This document shows, one piece after another, positions 44,192-54,455 of a stretch of DNA of 64,000 nt. The number at the start of each line of letters is the position of its first letter. The stretch's first letter is position 1. The translations under genes were made by a program, and so were the position numbers. Under the pieces are notes generated by a model. That model was given only the letters and a program-made list of their open reading frames with translations, did not search any database and had not been told where the DNA came from. Source of the stretch: an uncultured Clostridia bacterium. Lineage in GTDB: Bacteria; Bacillota; Clostridia; Oscillospirales; Ruminococcaceae. The stretch is from positions 124,001 to 188,000 of the forward strand of contig CANQHA010000002.1 of assembly GCA_947623585.1 (NCBI GenBank), in the 5' to 3' direction.

Positions 44192-44268
44192 TGGTGGAAG
44201 CTGGCGGGCTCGAACCGCCGACCTCCTGCGTGTGAAGCAGGCGCTCTGACCAGCTGAGCTAAGTTTCC
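44192..44268 (-). tRNA. tRNA-Val (anticodon CAC)
   Basis: 77 bases on the minus strand, from GGAAACT to AGCTTCC-A-CCA. The anticodon arm is CCTGC TTCACAC GCAGG, giving CAC for the valine codon GUG. The D arm holds AGCTCAGCTGGT and the T arm GGCGGTTCGAGCCCGCC. The acceptor stem has an A-C mismatch at pair 5-68. CCA is encoded. It has its own promoter and terminator. Confidence 0.93.
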
Positions 44269-44279
44269 GTGACCTAAAC

Positions 44280-44339
44280 AGTATATACCAAAACTTCGGC
44301 GTTGTCAAGGTTGACAAGAGAGAATATTTGTGAGATAAT
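44280..44339. promoter_or_regulatory. Divergent promoters of tRNA-Val and the membrane-protein gene
   Basis: Minus strand TTGACA (44308-44303), 17-base spacer, TATACT (44285-44280) for the tRNA. Plus strand TTGACA (44311-44316), 17-base spacer, GATAAT (44334-44339). The two -35 boxes form a perfect palindrome TTGTCAA-GG-TTGACAA two bases apart. Confidence 0.85.
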
Positions 44340-44367
44340 CATATAAAATGCCGAGGAGGTGGAAGCC

Positions 44368-45866
<1,499 letters not shown>

Positions 45867-45889
45867 GCCGCAAAAAACGGTGAAAACCT

Positions 45890-46459
45890 ATGTCTTTGCT
45901 TGAAATTTTTCTGATAGGCGTCGGTCTTTCGATGGACGCCTTTGCGGTCTCCGTCACGAACGGAATGTGCAAAAGCGGAAAAACCGCCGCGATATCGCTT
46001 ATGTGCGGAATATGCTTCGGAGCCTTTCAGGGCATAATGCCGTCGCTCGGGTTTGCCCTCGGCTCGACCTTTTCAAGGTATATCGAGCGCTTCGACCATG
46101 TGATAGCGCTGGTGCTTCTTTGCTATATCGGCGGAAAGATGCTTTTCGACGTCGCAAGGGGAGAGAGCGAAAGCTCTGGAGCGGGAAAACTTAAAATCTC
46201 CGAGCTTATCTTGCAGGGAGTTGCCACAAGCATCGACGCGCTCGCGGTCGGCGTTTCGTTCGCCGCGCTGATAAACGGCGCTCAGATGGTTTTTTCGGCG
46301 CTTTTGATAGCCGCGACAACGTTTGTCATCGCCGCCGCCGGGGTTTTCATCGGCAAAAAATTCGGCAGCGCATTAAACAACAAGGCTCAGGTCGTCGGCG
46401 GACTGATCCTTATCGCCATAGGGGTGAAAATTTTTGTCGAACACACATTCTTCTCTTAA
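45890..46459 (+). CDS. mntP: Manganese efflux pump MntP
   Basis: 189 residues, six membrane helices in two repeats. GLSMDAFAVSVTNGM and GVATSIDALAVGVSFA hold the conserved Asp residues for Mn2+. It exports Mn2+. Behind ACGGTGAAAACCT, 23 bases after tgt. Unlike many mntP genes it has no riboswitch directly upstream; the antiporter at 40253 has one. Confidence 0.92.
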   Translation: MSLLEIFLIGVGLSMDAFAVSVTNGMCKSGKTAAISLMCGICFGAFQGIMPSLGFALGSTFSRYIERFDHVIALVLLCYIGGKMLFDVARGESESSGAGKLKISELILQGVATSIDALAVGVSFAALINGAQMVFSALLIAATTFVIAAAGVFIGKKFGSALNNKAQVVGGLILIAIGVKIFVEHTFFS

Positions 46460-47108
46460 ACTTGCAATATTCGACCTCGACGGCACCGTGCTCGACACGA
46501 TAGCCGATCTCAGCGACGCCGTTTGCGCCGCGCTTGAAAAAAACGGTTTTCCGCCGAGAAGCCCCGCCGAGGTGATGAGCTTTGTCGGAAACGGAGTTCT
46601 AAAGCTGATAGAGCGTTCGCTGCCCGAGGGGCATAAAGACCCCGAGACCGCGGCTTTGGTCTGCGAAGACTTCAACGCCCATTACGCCGCCCATTATGCG
46701 GACAAGACCCGCCCTTATGCGGGAATGCCCGAGCTTTTGAAAAGCCTTAAAGAGCGGGGCATAAAGCTGGCGCTTTTGTCAAACAAGCCCGACGCGTTCA
46801 CAAAAGGTCTCGCCGAAAGGTTTTACCCCGATATTTTCGACGTCGTAAGGGGAAGCGGCGAAAACACTCCGCGAAAGCCCGACCCGACCGCCGAGCTTGA
46901 AATTATCGCGGAATTTTCCGCAAAGCCCGAGGAGTGCGTTCACGTCGGAGATTCCGACACCGACGTTATGACCGCACTGAACGCGGGAATAAGGTGCGTC
47001 GGCTGCACATGGGGCTATCGTTCGCGGCAAACGCTTGAAAGCGCCGGAGCTTTTGCGGTGGCGGAGAGTGTTTTTGAGCTTTCAAAATTTTTTGAAAAAA
47101 ACAGTTGA
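46434..47108 (+). CDS. HAD-family hydrolase, phosphoglycolate phosphatase-like
   Basis: 224 residues. IFDLDGTVLDT (nucleophile Asp), LLSNKPD, KPDPTAE and VGDSDTDVMTALNAG are HAD motifs I-IV, with a helical cap between about 20 and 85 as in Gph. It starts with TTG inside the end of mntP (26-base overlap) behind GGGGTGAAAATTT, so translation is coupled. Substrate uncertain: phosphoglycolate or another small phosphate ester. Confidence 0.85.
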   Translation: MSNTHSSLKLAIFDLDGTVLDTIADLSDAVCAALEKNGFPPRSPAEVMSFVGNGVLKLIERSLPEGHKDPETAALVCEDFNAHYAAHYADKTRPYAGMPELLKSLKERGIKLALLSNKPDAFTKGLAERFYPDIFDVVRGSGENTPRKPDPTAELEIIAEFSAKPEECVHVGDSDTDVMTALNAGIRCVGCTWGYRSRQTLESAGAFAVAESVFELSKFFEKNS

Positions 47109-47130
47109 AAAATTTTTTCGGATATGTTAT

Positions 47131-47136
47131 TATAAT
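47131..47136 (+). promoter_or_regulatory. pheS-pheT promoter -10 box
   Basis: TATAAT. The nearest -35 candidate, TTGAAA at 47105-47110, has a 20-base spacer, so the -35 is unsure. Confidence 0.55.
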
Positions 47137-47142
47137 TCACAG

Positions 47143-47391
47143 CGATCGATTTGAAACGCGATGACTGAGAGAGTAAGCCGCGCGGGTTTTCAGAGAGGGC
47201 GGCGCTTTTTGCTGAAAGCTGCCTATTCTCAACCGGCTGAAGTTCACTCACGAGCGGTTCCGCTGAAGCCATTTTTCGGGTTGTAGGCGGAAACGATTCC
47301 GCGGCGTTAACGCGGGCGGGAGTGTTGGCTCCCTGAGGGTGGTTTATAAGCATAGCTTAAGGTTATGTCCCGTTTCGGCGGGACATTTTTG
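47143..47391 (+). promoter_or_regulatory. T-box leader specific for tRNA-Phe
   Basis: Stem I has the AGAGAGTAAGC and AGAGAGGG...GCTGAAAGC parts of T-box leaders. The specifier in GAAGTTCACTC is TTC (47243-47245), a Phe codon. The T-box motif is AGGGTGG (47336-47342). The terminator is ATGTCCCG (47365-47372) / CGGGACAT (47379-47386) followed by TTTTTG. Uncharged tRNA-Phe would stabilise the antiterminator and allow pheS-pheT transcription. Confidence 0.88.
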
Positions 47392-47410
47392 TTTGAGACG
47401 AAAGGAGAAT

Positions 47411-47572
47411 ATTATCTCCCCGACAGTTCTTTTGACTACCGCGCTGTTTATAGTTTTTTTGCTTTAGGGCAAAAAAGCCGGCGGTGAAACCGGTTCTCGT
47501 TTTTGTATCGGAGCCATCGTCGCATGGGCGCTGCGGTCAGTCTTTGCAAAGTTAAAAAATAAGGGCGCTTAA
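47411..47572 (+). pseudogene. Possible small membrane-protein gene with an in-frame TAG
   Basis: AAAGGAG lies just before an ATT codon. The frame gives IISPTVLLTTALFIVFLL, TAG (47465-47467), then a 34-residue stretch ending AKLKNKGA before TAA, including IGAIVAWALRSVFAKL. Together it would be a 53-residue, two-helix peptide. The ATT start and the TAG make it doubtful; it may be a decayed gene or chance. A hairpin with a T-run (about 47476-47505) overlaps it. Confidence 0.35.
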
Positions 47573-47610
47573 GCGTCCCTCGGAAAATATACCGAAAGGA
47601 AGAAATATCA

Positions 47611-48630
47611 ATGAAACAAGCACTTGAGAAAATTGAGCTTGCCGCAAAGGAGCAGCTCGCAAAGGTGGCGGATTCGGCCGAGCTTGAAGCCCTGCGGGTT
47701 AGGTTTTTGGGCAAAAAAGGCGAGCTCACCGCCATTTTAAAGGGCATGGCGGGGCTTTCCGCCGAGGAAAGACCTGTTATCGGTCAGCTTGCAAACAAGG
47801 TCCGCGCCGATATCGAGGAAGCCGTTGAAAGCCGCGCCGCCGAGCTTAAAGACGCCGCGATCCGGCTTAGGCTGAAAGAGGAAAAGCTCGACGTTACTCT
47901 GCCCGGAAAAGCTCCGAAGCTCGGCAGGCTTCACCCGATGGACACCGTCATGCGCGAGATCGAGGACATTTTCATCGGCATGGGCTTTGATATTGTCTCG
48001 GGCCCCGAGGTCGAATACGATTACTATAACTTCGAGGCGCTGAATATCCCCCGCGATCACCCCGCGCGCGACACTCAGGATACCTTTTACATCAGCGACA
48101 ATATTTTGTTGCGCACTCAAACCTCTTCGGTGCAGATCCATGTAATGGAGAACCGCAAGCCTCCGATAAGAATAGTCTCGCCCGGGCGAGTTTACCGCTC
48201 GGACGCCGTTGACGCCACTCACAGCCCTATTTTCCACCAGATAGAGGGGCTTGTCGTCGATAAGGGAATAACCATGGCAAACCTCGTCGGCACTCTTGAT
48301 ATGCTCATGAAGCGGCTTTACGGCGACGAGTGCAAAATAAGGCTCAGACCCCACCACTTCCCGTTCACCGAGCCCTCGGCCGAGGTAGATATCGTTTGCT
48401 TCAACTGCGGCGGCAAGGGCTGCCCGATGTGCAAGGGCGAGGGTTACGTCGAGCTTTTGGGCGCGGGAATGGTCCACCCCAAGGTTTTGAAGCAGTGCGG
48501 AATAGACCCCGAGGAATATTCGGGCTTTGCGTTCGGTCTCGGGCTTGAGAGAATAGTAATGGGAAAATACGGGATAAACGACCTCAGGCTTCTCTATGAG
48601 AACGACCTTCGTTTCCTCGAGCAGTTCTGA
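47611..48630 (+). CDS. pheS: Phenylalanyl-tRNA synthetase alpha chain
   Basis: 339 residues, class II. The N-terminal coiled coil (about 1-85) binds tRNA; RVYRSDAVDATHSPIFHQIEG is motif 2 and FGLGLERIVMGKYGINDLR motif 3. Works as an alpha2beta2 enzyme with PheT. AAAGGAAGAAATATCA precedes the ATG. Confidence 0.96.
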   Translation: MKQALEKIELAAKEQLAKVADSAELEALRVRFLGKKGELTAILKGMAGLSAEERPVIGQLANKVRADIEEAVESRAAELKDAAIRLRLKEEKLDVTLPGKAPKLGRLHPMDTVMREIEDIFIGMGFDIVSGPEVEYDYYNFEALNIPRDHPARDTQDTFYISDNILLRTQTSSVQIHVMENRKPPIRIVSPGRVYRSDAVDATHSPIFHQIEGLVVDKGITMANLVGTLDMLMKRLYGDECKIRLRPHHFPFTEPSAEVDIVCFNCGGKGCPMCKGEGYVELLGAGMVHPKVLKQCGIDPEEYSGFAFGLGLERIVMGKYGINDLRLLYENDLRFLEQF

Positions 48631-48647
48631 TTAAGGAGGGAAAAACT

Positions 48648-51035
48648 ATGGATCTTTCAATGAAATGGCTTGCCGACTACGTCAAGGTCGATGTTCCGGT
48701 AAAGCAGTTCTGCTATGACCTCACCATGACCGGCTCAAAGGTCGAGGGCTACACCGTTGAGGGCGAAAAAATTAAAAACGTCGTCGTCGGAAGGCTTCTT
48801 TCGGTAGTCCCGCATGAAAACTCCGACCATCTCGTCGTCTGTCAGGTCGATGTCGGGCAGGACGGCCCGATACAGATAGTCACCGGCGCCAACAACGTCA
48901 AGGCGGGCGATCTTGTTCCCGTCGCGCTCGACGGTTCGCAGCTTCCCGGCGGACCCATCAAAAAGGGAAAGCTGCGCGGCGTCGAATCAAACGGAATGCT
49001 TTGCTCTTTGGGAGAGCTCGGGCTGACCGCCCACGACTTCCCCTATGCCGTTGAGGACGGAATTTTCATTCTGCAGGAGGACTGCAAGCCGGGCGACGAC
49101 ATTCACGACGCGATAGGCTTAAACGACACCTCGGTCGAGTTTGAGATAACCTCGAACCGCCCCGACTGCCTCTCGGTGATAGGTCTTGCCCGCGAGGTCG
49201 CGGCGACCTATGCGATACCCTTTGTCGAGCCCTCGCCGAAATATACCGGAACGGCCGGCAAGGCGAGCGACACCGTCAGCGTTTTCGTCGAGAACGAGAA
49301 TCTCTGCAAAAGATATATCGGCGGCGTAGTCAAAAACGTAAAGATAGCGCCGTCGCCCCGCTGGCTCAGAGAGCGCCTTCGCGCTTCCGGCGTCAGACCT
49401 ATAAACAACCTCGTCGATATAACCAACTATGTCATGCTTGAATACGGCCAGCCGATGCACGCTTTCGACGCGCGCTTCATCAAGGGCGGAGAGATCCATG
49501 TCCGCAACGCCCGCGAGGGTGAGAGCATCACCACTCTTGACGGAACGGTGCGCAGTCTTTCTCCCGAAATGCTCGTCATCGCCGACGTCGAAAAGCCGGT
49601 CGCGGTCGCGGGCGTCATGGGCGGAGAATACAGCGGCATCATGGACGATACCGTTGACGTAATATTCGAGTCCGCTTGCTTCGACGGAGCTTCGGTGAGA
49701 AGGACCTCGAAAAAGCTCGGAATGAGGACCGATTCCTCGGCTCGCTTTGAGAAGGGGCTCGACCCCGAGGGCTGTATGCCCGCAATACTCAGAGCGTTCG
49801 AGCTTGTCGAGCTTCTTGAGTGCGGCAGCCCCGTCAAGGGAGTTATCGACTGCAAAACATCTAAGCCCAAAAACAACGCCGTTGATTTTGACCCGCGCTG
49901 GATAAACCGCTTCCTCGGCACAAATATCTCCCGCAGGAGCATGGAGACCTATCTTAAGCGCCTCGGTTTTGAAGTCGTTTTGGATAAAGTCATCGTTCCG
50001 TCGTTTCGGGTCGATATCGAGTGCAAGGCCGACGTCGCCGAGGAGGTCGCGAGATTTTACGGCTATAACAACATCGCCGGGGCCGAGCTTATAGGCGTTG
50101 CCAACGCCAAGCTGACCGACGCTCAGAAGCTGAAGCGCAGCGTTGAAAACGCCTGCACCGCTTTGGGCCTCAGCCAAATCGAGACCTTCAGCTTCATCTC
50201 CCCGAAATACTACGACAAAATAAACCTCCCCGCCGATTCAAAGCTGAGAAGCTCGGTAACTATAACAAATCCTCTCGGCGAGGATACCTCGGTCATGCGC
50301 ACCACCGTTCTGCCCTCAATGTGCGAGGTTTTGGCGCGAAACTATAATTACCGCAACGCCGAGGCCGCGCTGTTCGAGTTCGGCACCGAATATCTTCCGA
50401 CCTCTCCCGAAAGCCTCCCCGAAGAGCCCGACCGCCTTTCGATAGGTATTTACGGCGGAGGAGCCGACTTCTATTCCTTAAAGGGCGTCGTCGAGGAGAT
50501 CTATGAGAGCCTCGGCATCGCGGGGGTCGAATATTCCGCCGCCGACGAGGGCTGCGGCTTCGACGAGCTTTCGATGTTCCACCCCGGAAGAGTTGCGGTC
50601 GCAAAAATCGACGGCAAGCCGATGGCTATATTCGGGGAAATGCACCCAGACGTTTTGGAAAACTACGGCTTCGGCACAAGGGTCTACTGCGCAAAGCTCA
50701 ACATCACCGAGCTTTTGGCGTTAAAGCCCGCCGCAAAAGCCTATAAGCCGCTGCCGAAATACCCCGCCGCGACAAGGGATATCTCTTTGATATGCGACGA
50801 CGAGCTTCCGGTCGCCGAGCTTGAAAAGCTGATAAGCAAGGCCGTCGGAAACGTTCTTGAAAAGATCAGGCTGTTCGACGTTTACAAGGGCGAGCAGATC
50901 GCGGGCGGCAGAAAATCGGTCGCTTTCTCGATAGTTATGCGCTCGGCCGAGGGCACCCTGACCGACGAGCAGGCCGACGCCGCAGTCAAACGCGTCAAAA
51001 AGGCGCTCGACGGAATCGGCGCCGAGGTGAGATAA
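48648..51035 (+). CDS. pheT: Phenylalanyl-tRNA synthetase beta chain
   Basis: 795 residues, full length. An EMAP-like tRNA-binding domain (about 40-150), B3/B4 editing domain (about 210-390), B5 domain (about 400-470), a catalytic-like core (about 485-680) and the C-terminal anticodon-binding FDX-ACB domain (about 705-795: LPKYPAATRDISLICDDELP). It supports aminoacylation and edits Tyr-tRNA-Phe. AAGGAGGGAAAAACT precedes the ATG. Confidence 0.96.
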   Translation: MDLSMKWLADYVKVDVPVKQFCYDLTMTGSKVEGYTVEGEKIKNVVVGRLLSVVPHENSDHLVVCQVDVGQDGPIQIVTGANNVKAGDLVPVALDGSQLPGGPIKKGKLRGVESNGMLCSLGELGLTAHDFPYAVEDGIFILQEDCKPGDDIHDAIGLNDTSVEFEITSNRPDCLSVIGLAREVAATYAIPFVEPSPKYTGTAGKASDTVSVFVENENLCKRYIGGVVKNVKIAPSPRWLRERLRASGVRPINNLVDITNYVMLEYGQPMHAFDARFIKGGEIHVRNAREGESITTLDGTVRSLSPEMLVIADVEKPVAVAGVMGGEYSGIMDDTVDVIFESACFDGASVRRTSKKLGMRTDSSARFEKGLDPEGCMPAILRAFELVELLECGSPVKGVIDCKTSKPKNNAVDFDPRWINRFLGTNISRRSMETYLKRLGFEVVLDKVIVPSFRVDIECKADVAEEVARFYGYNNIAGAELIGVANAKLTDAQKLKRSVENACTALGLSQIETFSFISPKYYDKINLPADSKLRSSVTITNPLGEDTSVMRTTVLPSMCEVLARNYNYRNAEAALFEFGTEYLPTSPESLPEEPDRLSIGIYGGGADFYSLKGVVEEIYESLGIAGVEYSAADEGCGFDELSMFHPGRVAVAKIDGKPMAIFGEMHPDVLENYGFGTRVYCAKLNITELLALKPAAKAYKPLPKYPAATRDISLICDDELPVAELEKLISKAVGNVLEKIRLFDVYKGEQIAGGRKSVAFSIVMRSAEGTLTDEQADAAVKRVKKALDGIGAEVR

Positions 51036-51120
51036 GGCGTTTTTCGCGTGAGATTTCGGTTCTCATGCCAAAACGGGCGAGCGAAATTTATTGAATATTT
51101 ACAAATATTTCAAATAGGTC

Positions 51121-51149
51121 TTGTTATTTCGCCGCAAATGCGTTATAAT
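51121..51149 (+). promoter_or_regulatory. ireB promoter
   Basis: TTGTTA (51121-51126), 17-base spacer, TATAAT (51144-51149). Confidence 0.75.
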
Positions 51150-51202
51150 ATCAAAAGGTATTCGCCGGAGCTTCAAATATCAAAACAGGAGGGCTGACTT
51201 TT

Positions 51203-51457
51203 ATGCTTAACGACCGAACAATGACGTTTTCCGTCAAGCAGGACCGCGAGGACGAGATAAAGAATACGCTGAAAGCTGTTTACGACGCCCTTTATGAAAA
51301 GGGATATAACCCCGTGAACCAGATAGTCGGCTATATCCTTTCGGAGGACCCGACCTATATCACGACCTATAACAACGCTCGCAGCCTGATACGTCACATC
51401 GACCGAGACGAGCTTTTGCAGGAAATGGTAAGAAGCTATCTCAACGCCGACAAATAG
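51203..51457 (+). CDS. ireB: IreB family regulatory protein (UPF0297)
   Basis: 84 residues, full length. [38 protein letters not shown] and [18 protein letters not shown] are the family signatures. In Enterococcus IreB is a target of the IreK kinase and affects cephalosporin resistance; the N-terminal Thr cluster is present here. Its usual neighbour ruvX is absent. Confidence 0.92.
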   Translation: MLNDRTMTFSVKQDREDEIKNTLKAVYDALYEKGYNPVNQIVGYILSEDPTYITTYNNARSLIRHIDRDELLQEMVRSYLNADK

Positions 51458-51466
51458 GAGAATAAG

Positions 51467-51497
51467 AAAAATCGGGGATTTGCTCCCCGATTTTTTG
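51467..51497. terminator. Bidirectional terminator between ireB and DUF1836 gene
   Basis: AATCGGGG (51470-51477) pairs with CCCCGATT (51485-51492); A-run and T-run on the two sides. Confidence 0.85.
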
Positions 51498-51499
51498 TT

Positions 51500-52129
51500 T
51501 TATTTAAGCGGAGTTTCCTTCGGCACGACTTCCTTAAAGGTCTTTCCTTTCAGCCTTACCAGCTTTTCGGTGATCACCCTTGAAAATCCGGCGATTAGCG
51601 CCTCCTGAATAACGAAGCTCGAAACAAGGTTCTCGCCGCTTTTTTGCGGGTCAAGAACGTCCGTCGCGCACTCTCTTACGATATTCGTGAAAAGCACCGT
51701 GGCCTCGTGGTGCTTTTTTATATAGTCAGAGTAAAGCTGCTGAACGTCCTCCTCGCGCATTTCGGTCGAAAGCATCTCCTTGACGATGTTTATGCTCACC
51801 GCCTGCTTCAGCGTGAAAATTATTATCAGATATGCTATATGCACCCTGTAATATTTTTTCTTGACCGGCGCGGGCATGATCTTTAAGCGGACATAGTTGT
51901 TCACCGCCGCCGCCGAGAATATCTTTGCGTCCGATTGGTCCGAGTCGTCCTCGGGCTCCTTTCCGTCGGTCGGCGATATCAGCCCGAGATACTGTGAAAG
52001 CAGCACCAGCACCTGATCCATATAAAGCCCGATATCGGGGATATTTTCCCAGCTCGGAAGCCTGAACCCCGAGACTGCTTTTTCCCATCTTATCAGCTTG
52101 TGAGCGATAAGCTCCTTATCGTAAACCAT
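51500..52129 (-). CDS. DUF1836 domain protein
   Basis: 209 residues. FSAAAVNNYVRLKIMPAPVKKKYYRVHIAYLI is the MerR-like helix-turn-helix core of DUF1836, after a WENIPDIGLYMDQVLVLL segment typical of the family. It probably binds DNA or another protein; function unknown. Single gene, convergent with ireB. Confidence 0.82.
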   Translation of the reverse strand: MVYDKELIAHKLIRWEKAVSGFRLPSWENIPDIGLYMDQVLVLLSQYLGLISPTDGKEPEDDSDQSDAKIFSAAAVNNYVRLKIMPAPVKKKYYRVHIAYLIIIFTLKQAVSINIVKEMLSTEMREEDVQQLYSDYIKKHHEATVLFTNIVRECATDVLDPQKSGENLVSSFVIQEALIAGFSRVITEKLVRLKGKTFKEVVPKETPLK

Positions 52130-52213
52130 AACAAAACTCCGTTTCCGTCAAAAGACGGATATGCCCGCCGTGTTTTTTGAAAGCGCGGCGGGTAGATTTT
52201 TTGAAAAAGTGTT

Positions 52214-53236
52214 TTATCTTCTGCCGAGGTCGTGGTCGTTCCAGCCGGCTCCGTCGTTTTCCTTGATGTAATCTACGAGGGTATCGACGGTGGTGAAAGC
52301 AAGGCCGACATAGCTGTCGGCGCAGCCGTAATAAAGGGCGATCCTGCCGGTGGCGTCGTCCTGAAGCGTCGAGCAGGGGAATGTGACGTTCGGAACGAAG
52401 CCTCTCTCCTCATACCACTGCTCGGGGGTGAGAAGATATCTCTTCGAGCGGTAAAGCACCTTAGAGGGCTCGTCGATGTCGAGAATAGCTCCGCCGATGG
52501 TGTAAACATAGCCGTTGCAGGTGTTGCAAACGCCGTGATAGATGAGCAGCCAGCCCTCCGAGGTCTCGATCGGGTTTGCTCCGCCGCCGATCTTCATGCC
52601 TTCCCACCAGTTGCCCGAGGGACCCATTACATGACGGTGCTTGCCCCAATAAACCATGTCGGGGCTTTCCGAGATGAAGATGTCTCCGAACGGGGTGTGA
52701 CCCGAATCCGACGGGCGGGAGAGGAGTTTATACATTCCGTTTATCTTGCGGGGGAAGAGAACGCCGTTTCTGTTGAAAGGAATAAAGGGATTCTCAAGCC
52801 TTTCAAAGTGCTTGAAATCGTGAGTTTTTGCGATGCCGAGCGAGGCGCCGTAGAAATCTTGGCACCAGACGATGTAATAGTCGTCCTCGATTTTGATAAG
52901 TCTCGGGTCGTACTGATAGAACGGAATGGCGCTTTCGCCCTTTTCGTTCACCATGGGAATGACGTTGTTTTCATATTCCCAGTGGATTCCGTCTTTTGAA
53001 CGACCGAGGTATAAAAACGGAACGCCGTCTGTCGCCTCGGCTCTGAAAACGCCGATGAAGCCGTCCTCATAGGGGACGACCGAGGAATTGAAGATCCTTG
53101 CAATGCCGGGAAGCGGGTTGCGGTCGATTATCGGGTTCTCGGAATAGCGCCAGATAGGAAGATTATGACCCTCGGGTCTTTCCTGCCAAGGAATATTCGG
53201 CAAGGTCGTGCCGTTGATAATTTTTACTGTTGACAT
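52214..53236 (-). CDS. GH130-family glycoside phosphorylase
   Basis: 340 residues without a signal peptide. The five-bladed propeller of GH130 is suggested by repeated strands such as NSSVVPYEDGFIGVFRAE, FYQYDPRLIKIEDDYYIVW (with the catalytic Asp), KIGGGANPIETSEGWLLIYH and YRSKRYLLTPEQWYEERGFV. These enzymes split beta-mannosides with phosphate to give mannose 1-phosphate. The exact substrate (mannosyl-glucose or mannobiose) is not decided. Single gene with its own promoter; the clan-A glycosidase-like protein at 19609 might act in the same pathway. Confidence 0.87.
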   Translation of the reverse strand: MSTVKIINGTTLPNIPWQERPEGHNLPIWRYSENPIIDRNPLPGIARIFNSSVVPYEDGFIGVFRAEATDGVPFLYLGRSKDGIHWEYENNVIPMVNEKGESAIPFYQYDPRLIKIEDDYYIVWCQDFYGASLGIAKTHDFKHFERLENPFIPFNRNGVLFPRKINGMYKLLSRPSDSGHTPFGDIFISESPDMVYWGKHRHVMGPSGNWWEGMKIGGGANPIETSEGWLLIYHGVCNTCNGYVYTIGGAILDIDEPSKVLYRSKRYLLTPEQWYEERGFVPNVTFPCSTLQDDATGRIALYYGCADSYVGLAFTTVDTLVDYIKENDGAGWNDHDLGRR

Positions 53237-53294
53237 TTAAAGGCGTCCTTTCGTTTAAAGTCGTTGTCGGTTCAGAAAAATCTCTGACAGAAAC

Positions 53295-53323
53295 AGTATA
53301 CCATGTTTCGGTCATTATTTCAA
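53295..53323 (-). promoter_or_regulatory. GH130 gene promoter
   Basis: Minus strand TTGAAA (53323-53318), 17-base spacer, TATACT (53300-53295). Confidence 0.75.
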
Positions 53324-53361
53324 GATGTATTTGTTAAAAATAAAAAAATTTTTCTAATCTC

Positions 53362-53394
53362 TTGACACAGGTAATCTAATATGATATATTAGAT
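53362..53394 (+). promoter_or_regulatory. Promoter with palindromic operator for degV copy 2
   Basis: TTGACA (53362-53367), 17-base spacer, TATATT (53385-53390). ATCTAATAT (53374-53382) GAT ATATTAGAT (53386-53394) is a perfect palindrome over spacer and -10 box. Confidence 0.85.
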
Positions 53395-53472
53395 GTAGTG
53401 ATATTTGAAACCGCTTTTTCTGATATTTTCCACAAAATAATATATAAAGGCTGTCGAAAGGAGAAAATTTTT

Positions 53473-54330
53473 ATGGGTTACAGAATTTTTGTCGAATCTT
53501 CGGCTGATTTCACGCCGAAAATGTTAAAATCGTTCGGGCTCGACCTTGTTCCGCTGAAGCTGATAAGGGGCGAGCAGACCATGAGCAACGAGGAGATGGA
53601 CCCCAAGTATTTTTACGATCTTGAGCGCTCCGGCGAAACGATGACTACCTGCGCCGCAAACGTAAACGACTATATCGAAGCGTTCGAGCCCCACCTTAAA
53701 AACGGACAGGATATACTTCTTCTGGGCTTCACCTCGGGGCTGAGCTCATCGGTGAACAACGCCGAGCAGGCCGCCTGCGAGCTTCGAGAGAAATATCCCG
53801 AGCGAAAGATCTATATTATAGACACGAAGTGCGCGAACTACGGTCAGGGGCTTCTTGCCGATCTCGTCACGAGAAAAAAGGCCGCCGGGGCGACCATTGA
53901 CGAAGCGAAAGCATACGCCGAAAAAATGATGCTGAAAATATATCACGTTTTCACGGTGCCGTCGCTGATGTATCTCAAAAAGGGCGGAAGGATCTCCGCC
54001 GCGACCGCTATTGCGGGGACGGTTTTGGGAATAAGGCCGGTGCTTTACGTTCAGGACGACGGAAAGATCTATGTCGCCGGAAAGGCGAGGGGCCGCCGCG
54101 CTTCGATAAAGGCGCTTTACGACGCTTTTGAGAAGCACGCCGTGAACCCCAAGAGCCAGAACGTTTATATTTCGCACGCCGACTGTCCCGAGGACGCCGA
54201 GGAGCTCGCCTCGATGCTTAGAGGAAAGGTCAAGAGCGTCACGATCGGATATATAGGGCCGGTTTTCGGCTGCCACTGCGGCCCCGAAGCGCTGTCGCTT
54301 TATTTCATCTGCGACGAGCGCAAGCCCTGA
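53473..54330 (+). CDS. DegV family protein, fatty-acid binding type (copy 2)
   Basis: 285 residues. IFVESSADF at the start, GFTSGLSSSVNNAE, IDTKCANYGQGLLAD, YLKKGGRIS and GCHCGPEALSLYF are the DegV signatures. It likely binds a fatty acid. The ATG follows GAAAGGAGAAAATTTTT; the open frame extends to 53398 without support. Only distantly similar to the DegV protein at 34092. The palindrome in its promoter indicates repression by an unknown regulator. Confidence 0.9.
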   Translation: MGYRIFVESSADFTPKMLKSFGLDLVPLKLIRGEQTMSNEEMDPKYFYDLERSGETMTTCAANVNDYIEAFEPHLKNGQDILLLGFTSGLSSSVNNAEQAACELREKYPERKIYIIDTKCANYGQGLLADLVTRKKAAGATIDEAKAYAEKMMLKIYHVFTVPSLMYLKKGGRISAATAIAGTVLGIRPVLYVQDDGKIYVAGKARGRRASIKALYDAFEKHAVNPKSQNVYISHADCPEDAEELASMLRGKVKSVTIGYIGPVFGCHCGPEALSLYFICDERKP

Positions 54331-54342
54331 CAGAGATATGCT

Positions 54343-54367
54343 GCCCCCTCGAAAAGAGGGGCTTTTT
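54343..54367 (+). terminator. Terminator after degV copy 2
   Basis: CCCCTC GAAAA GAGGGG then CTTTTTG. Confidence 0.8.
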
Positions 54368-54455
54368 GCAGGTGGGCATAGGTGCGGGGGATGGGGAGGA
54401 GATTTGCAGGTGAGGCATGTTATATTTGCGTTTGGCGGGCGCCCAACCGACCTGT

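Noticed and set aside
49119..50177. 352-codon open frame on the minus strand inside pheT
   Set aside because: A shadow of pheT caused by high GC codon use; pheT is certain.
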